Assembly: GCA_027488055.1 (NCBI GenBank)
Contig: JAIYCK010000361.1
Location: forward strand, 1-8,718
Length of the DNA stretch: 8,718 nucleotides
Direction: 5' to 3'
Origin: Flavobacteriales bacterium
GTDB taxonomy: Bacteria; Bacteroidota; Bacteroidia; Flavobacteriales_D; Sanyastnellaceae
Part shown: positions 6,193 to 8,718 of the stretch, one piece after another
Layout: each line of letters opens with the position of its first letter
How positions within the stretch are numbered: position 1 is the first letter of the stretch
Translations under genes and position numbers: made by a program
The notes under the pieces: generated by a model
What the model saw: only the letters and a program-made list of their open reading frames with translations
Told to the model about the DNA's origin: nothing
Databases searched by the model: none

Positions 6193-7221
6193 ATGGTAGG
6201 AGTTAAAACAAAAATATTAGCCATTGAGTCGAGTTGTGACGAGACATCTGCGGCGGTGCTTGATGGCCGTGTGGTGCTGAGCAATGCCATTGCGACACAA
6301 ACGGTCCACGAAAAATACGGAGGGGTTGTGCCCGAACTCGCTGGAAGAGCGCATCAGAGTAACATTGTACCCGTGGTAGATTTGGCTTTGCGAGAGGCGG
6401 ATACTACCCTTCAAGAGCTGGGGGCTATTGCTGTCACACAGGGCCCCGGCTTAATGGGATCCTTGCATGTGGGCGTGTCTTTTGCCAAAAGCATATCAAT
6501 GGCCTTGGGGATTCCACTGATCGCTGTCAATCACATGCGGGCACACATCATGGCTCATTTTATTGGGGCCACAGAGGATTCGGCGATGCCCGCCCTGCCC
6601 ATGCTTTGCTTGACCGTGAGCGGTGGTCACACTCAATTGGTTTTAGTGGATGAATCCTTTCATATGTCAGTGATCGGGTCTACCATTGACGATGCCGCAG
6701 GTGAAGCATTCGATAAGGCTGCAAAAGTGATGGGTTTACCTTACCCGGGAGGACCAGAGGTAGACCGTCTGGCGGAGACGGGTGATGCCTCTAAATTTCA
6801 ATTCGCAAAACCTAAACGCAATGGATTGAATTATAGCTTCAGCGGTCTCAAGACGAGTTTGCTCTATTTTTTGCGAGACGAAATCAAAAAGGATCCGCTC
6901 TTCATCGAATCACAAAAGCCACATATCTGTGCGAGCTATCGCAAGGCCATAGTGGATTACTTATTACTCGTGATGGGTGATGCCATCGCACAACACAATG
7001 TCAAGTCAATTGCGCTGGCGGGAGGAGTTTCGGCCAATCGCGAACTACGTCGAAAGTTTATAGCGCTCGGGGAGGCTCATCAAATGGAGAGTCACATTCC
7101 GCCATTCGAATATTGCACAGACAACGCCGCCATGATCGGTATTGCGGGTTTATTTCAATGGAGAAATGGACAAATCGTTGGGCTCGATATTACCCCCCAG
7201 CCAGCCTTGAAAATAGAATAA
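6193..7221 (+). CDS. tsaD: tRNA N6-adenosine threonylcarbamoyltransferase TsaD
   Basis: Transfers the threonylcarbamoyl group from threonylcarbamoyl-AMP to A37 of ANN-decoding tRNAs (t6A), working with TsaB and TsaE in the cytoplasm; essential in many bacteria. Ordered motifs: ILAIESSCDETSAAVL at 8-23, the metal-binding pair H114 and H118 in NHMRAHIMAH, VSGGHTQLVLVD from 142 for nucleotide binding, GEAFDKAAKVMGLPYPGGP, GGVSANRELR at 277-286, and the third metal ligand D310 in CTDNAAMIG. At 342 residues it has standard family length. The frame is open further upstream to a TTG at 6133, but the ATG at 6193 places the first conserved strand at the normal distance from the N-terminus. No Shine-Dalgarno is visible. 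tsaB and tsaE are not in the window. The gene converges on the SRPBCC gene with 4 bp between stops. Confidence 0.97.
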   Translation: MVGVKTKILAIESSCDETSAAVLDGRVVLSNAIATQTVHEKYGGVVPELAGRAHQSNIVPVVDLALREADTTLQELGAIAVTQGPGLMGSLHVGVSFAKSISMALGIPLIAVNHMRAHIMAHFIGATEDSAMPALPMLCLTVSGGHTQLVLVDESFHMSVIGSTIDDAAGEAFDKAAKVMGLPYPGGPEVDRLAETGDASKFQFAKPKRNGLNYSFSGLKTSLLYFLRDEIKKDPLFIESQKPHICASYRKAIVDYLLLVMGDAIAQHNVKSIALAGGVSANRELRRKFIALGEAHQMESHIPPFEYCTDNAAMIGIAGLFQWRNGQIVGLDITPQPALKIE

Positions 7222-7225
7222 GAGA

Positions 7226-7639
7226 TTATTTGGCTTCCGTGGCCACTGCGAAGTGATCTTGCACAGGCGTCCAGAAGTTGTTTTTCCACGTTTCAGTAAG
7301 CCATCCACCGTCCTCTTCAGGCACGCCGATGTGATTGAAACTGATGCGGCAGCCATGCTCTGTAGATTCAAAATCCAAAATCACAGTGCTGTAAAGTCCG
7401 GCTGGAAAATCTTGATGTGTCCAGCTTTGAACAATGCGCTTTCCATCGTTTAGATATGTATAGAAACCTTCGCATTTGTGGTCCCAACCGTTGAATGAAC
7501 CTCCCACTTTGGCATCAATTTCTGCTTTCATTCCTGTGAGCTTCGATAACAAAGAGGCATTCAATAGTGACTGATAGGCTTGGTTTGTGTCCACGTCCAA
7601 TTCAATCACCTGAAAAATATTATCAGTCTTGATTTTCAT
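7226..7639 (-). CDS. SRPBCC / AHSA1-domain protein
   Basis: Small cytoplasmic START-like domain protein of 137 residues, normal for stand-alone AHSA1 (activator of Hsp90 ATPase 1 homologue) proteins. These fold as a helix-grip around a hydrophobic cavity; the ligand or role is unknown for most bacterial members. Supporting sequence: an N-terminal strand then VDTNQAYQSLLNASLLSKLTG, the glycine-bearing KVGGSFNGWD, GKRIVQSWTHQDFPAG, and a C-terminal helix containing GGWLTETWKNNFWTPVQDH with the conserved Trp pattern. The ATG at 7639 is the first in frame. A promoter-like pair lies 35-65 bp upstream. The gene seems to stand alone: its 3' neighbour tsaD is opposite, and the helicase gene ends 165 bp upstream in the same direction. 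Confidence 0.88.
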   Translation of the reverse strand: MKIKTDNIFQVIELDVDTNQAYQSLLNASLLSKLTGMKAEIDAKVGGSFNGWDHKCEGFYTYLNDGKRIVQSWTHQDFPAGLYSTVILDFESTEHGCRISFNHIGVPEEDGGWLTETWKNNFWTPVQDHFAVATEAK

Positions 7640-7673
7640 TCTTTTTCCTATTGGTTAATTACAGATTTCAGCG

Positions 7674-7704
7674 CGAAGATACTATAATCAAAAAGATACT
7701 CCAA
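7674..7704 (-). promoter_or_regulatory. Candidate promoter of the SRPBCC gene
   Basis: On the minus strand TTG at 7704-7702 is followed after 20 bp by TATCTTCG at 7681-7674, one mismatch from TAnnTTTG. The spacing fits Bacteroidota -33/-7 promoters, and the ATG follows 35 bp later. The region also contains an 8-bp direct repeat, AAGATACT, at 7676-7683 and 7693-7700 (plus strand). Confidence 0.35.
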
Positions 7705-7804
7705 CACTGCCTATTAGTGTGCTCAACATCAAGGGAGTATGTCTTATTGTGAAGGATACAAAAAGGAGATGGGTTTTCACACCTTTTGGCAATTTGAAGA
7801 CCAA

Positions 7805-8718
7805 TTAGATGTACCGATTGCGCACGGCAAATTGCAGTTTGCGTGTGTATTCTTCACGCAACCACGCCAGGTAGCTCTCGGTGCTACGCGAAATGCAGTA
7901 ACTGTAATGCTTTACGCGGCTCTTGATATCTGGCTCGAGGGTTTTGATGAGGTCCAACGCGTTGTAAACATCCGTTGCGTTTTCGATCACAATCTCAGTG
8001 TGTTGGCGAATAGATTTATCGAGCACATCTTTCGTGCGCCCGCCATTTTTTACACACATGGCATATTCTTCACGAATATCAAAGTCAATGACGGGGGAGT
8101 TTTTGAACATTTCGCGCACCTCCGCAGGCATCTCATACACCATTTCTCGCTCCATTTGCTCGTCGCTCACGATGCTTTGGATGTATTTCTCTGGATACTT
8201 GAAAATATCACTCCAATCCAAATCCTCTTCCCACAATCCAAAACGGCGGGAATTGTTGCCCAAATCAATCACATTGAAATTGGCCTTGCCCGGAATGATA
8301 CGTGACCCGCGTCCAATCATTTGGTGATACAAGGTCAATGATTTGGTGGCACGGTTGAGAATGATGGTTTCTACAGTAGGCTCATCGAAACCTGTGGTCA
8401 AGATCGATACCGATGAGAGGATAGCGTCTGGTTTGGTTTTGAACCATTCCAGAATATCTCGTCGCTCTTGCTCAGAATGTGTATTGTCCAAATGCTTGAT
8501 TTCATACCCCGCTTCGGTAAACATTTGGTGCACGATTTTACTCGTGTTGATGCCGTTATTGAAGATCAGCGTTTTGGTGCCCATTGCTTTTTGCTGATAC
8601 GCATAGAGCAATTTTTCTTGCATGAAATAATTGCCATACAATTTCTCGGAGCTCGAAACAGTGTAATCGCCATTGATACCTACTTTGAGCGAGTGCAAAC
8701 TCACATCGTAGCTGTAAG
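7805..8718 (-). CDS. SF2 DEAD/DEAH-type helicase, C-terminal part (5' end off window)
   Basis: ATP-dependent nucleic-acid helicase or translocase; 303 C-terminal residues are visible and the frame stays open past the right edge. A GTG at 8704 could be taken as a start, but the codons before it (YSYD) continue the same chain. The second RecA-like domain is complete: motif IV region TKTLIFNNGINTSKIV, the ALSSVSILTTGFDEP-type motif V at 8398-8378 and motif VI QMIGRGSR at 8323-8300 with the arginine residues for ATP hydrolysis. A further tail of about 150 residues after VIDLGNNSRRFG has no domain I recognise and ends with WLREEYTRKLQFAVRNRY. Walker A and the DEAD/DEAH box lie outside the window. 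Relatives are often annotated as restriction-enzyme R subunits, but nothing here shows a restriction system; a housekeeping helicase of the SSL2/UvrB-like group is as likely. Confidence 0.92.
   Translation of the reverse strand, partial: YSYDVSLHSLKVGINGDYTVSSSEKLYGNYFMQEKLLYAYQQKAMGTKTLIFNNGINTSKIVHQMFTEAGYEIKHLDNTHSEQERRDILEWFKTKPDAILSSVSILTTGFDEPTVETIILNRATKSLTLYHQMIGRGSRIIPGKANFNVIDLGNNSRRFGLWEEDLDWSDIFKYPEKYIQSIVSDEQMEREMVYEMPAEVREMFKNSPVIDFDIREEYAMCVKNGGRTKDVLDKSIRQHTEIVIENATDVYNALDLIKTLEPDIKSRVKHYSYCISRSTESYLAWLREEYTRKLQFAVRNRYI

Noticed and set aside
7739..8305. 188-codon plus-strand frame over the helicase gene
   Set aside because: Antisense shadow of the helicase C-terminal domain; no recognisable protein features.
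8702..8704. GTG as the start of the helicase gene
   Set aside because: The frame continues upstream to the window edge, and the visible part lacks the first RecA-like domain that every SF2 helicase has.

Overview
The window is ordinary chromosomal DNA from a member of the phylum Bacteroidota. The evidence is a PorT-type beta-barrel of the type IX secretion system, a DUF4249 lipoprotein, a Rho factor with the long N/Q-rich insertion typical of this phylum, the scarcity of Shine-Dalgarno sequences before start codons, and promoter-like TAnnTTTG boxes. PorT points to a gliding or T9SS-using lineage, perhaps Flavobacteriales, Cytophagales or a relative. I cannot name a genus.

Layout. (1) 1-1215, minus: an HtrA/DegP-type envelope protease, running off the left edge. 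Its first PDZ domain carries an uninterrupted 18-bp A tract encoding six lysines. (2) 1216-1529: a divergent intergenic region with a perfect -7 box facing each flanking gene, a foldable segment and a small inverted repeat over the next start codon. (3) 1530-2546, plus: a DUF4249 lipoprotein with no TonB-dependent receptor beside it. (4) 2676-5950, minus: a co-oriented chain in transcription order rho, a four-helix membrane protein, then porT. (5) 5951-6192: a second divergent intergenic region. (6) 6193-7221, plus: tsaD, for the universal t6A tRNA modification. (7) 7226-7639, minus: an SRPBCC/AHSA1 domain protein that converges on tsaD with only 4 bp between the stop codons. (8) 7805-8718, minus: the C-terminal half of an SF2 DEAD/DEAH-type helicase, whose start lies beyond the right edge.

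The genes do not form one pathway. They mix housekeeping functions (transcription termination, tRNA modification, a helicase) with cell-envelope functions (periplasmic proteolysis, a surface lipoprotein, T9SS assembly). The only likely operon is rho with the membrane protein (3 bp between them), possibly reaching porT after an 89-bp gap.

I see no tRNA, rRNA, CRISPR array, insertion sequence, phage gene or origin, and no convincing new system. The observation most worth checking is the poly-lysine/poly-A tract in the HtrA PDZ domain. It keeps the frame and the expected domain length but replaces a conserved beta-strand. It could be a slippage-prone tract or a sequencing/assembly artefact.
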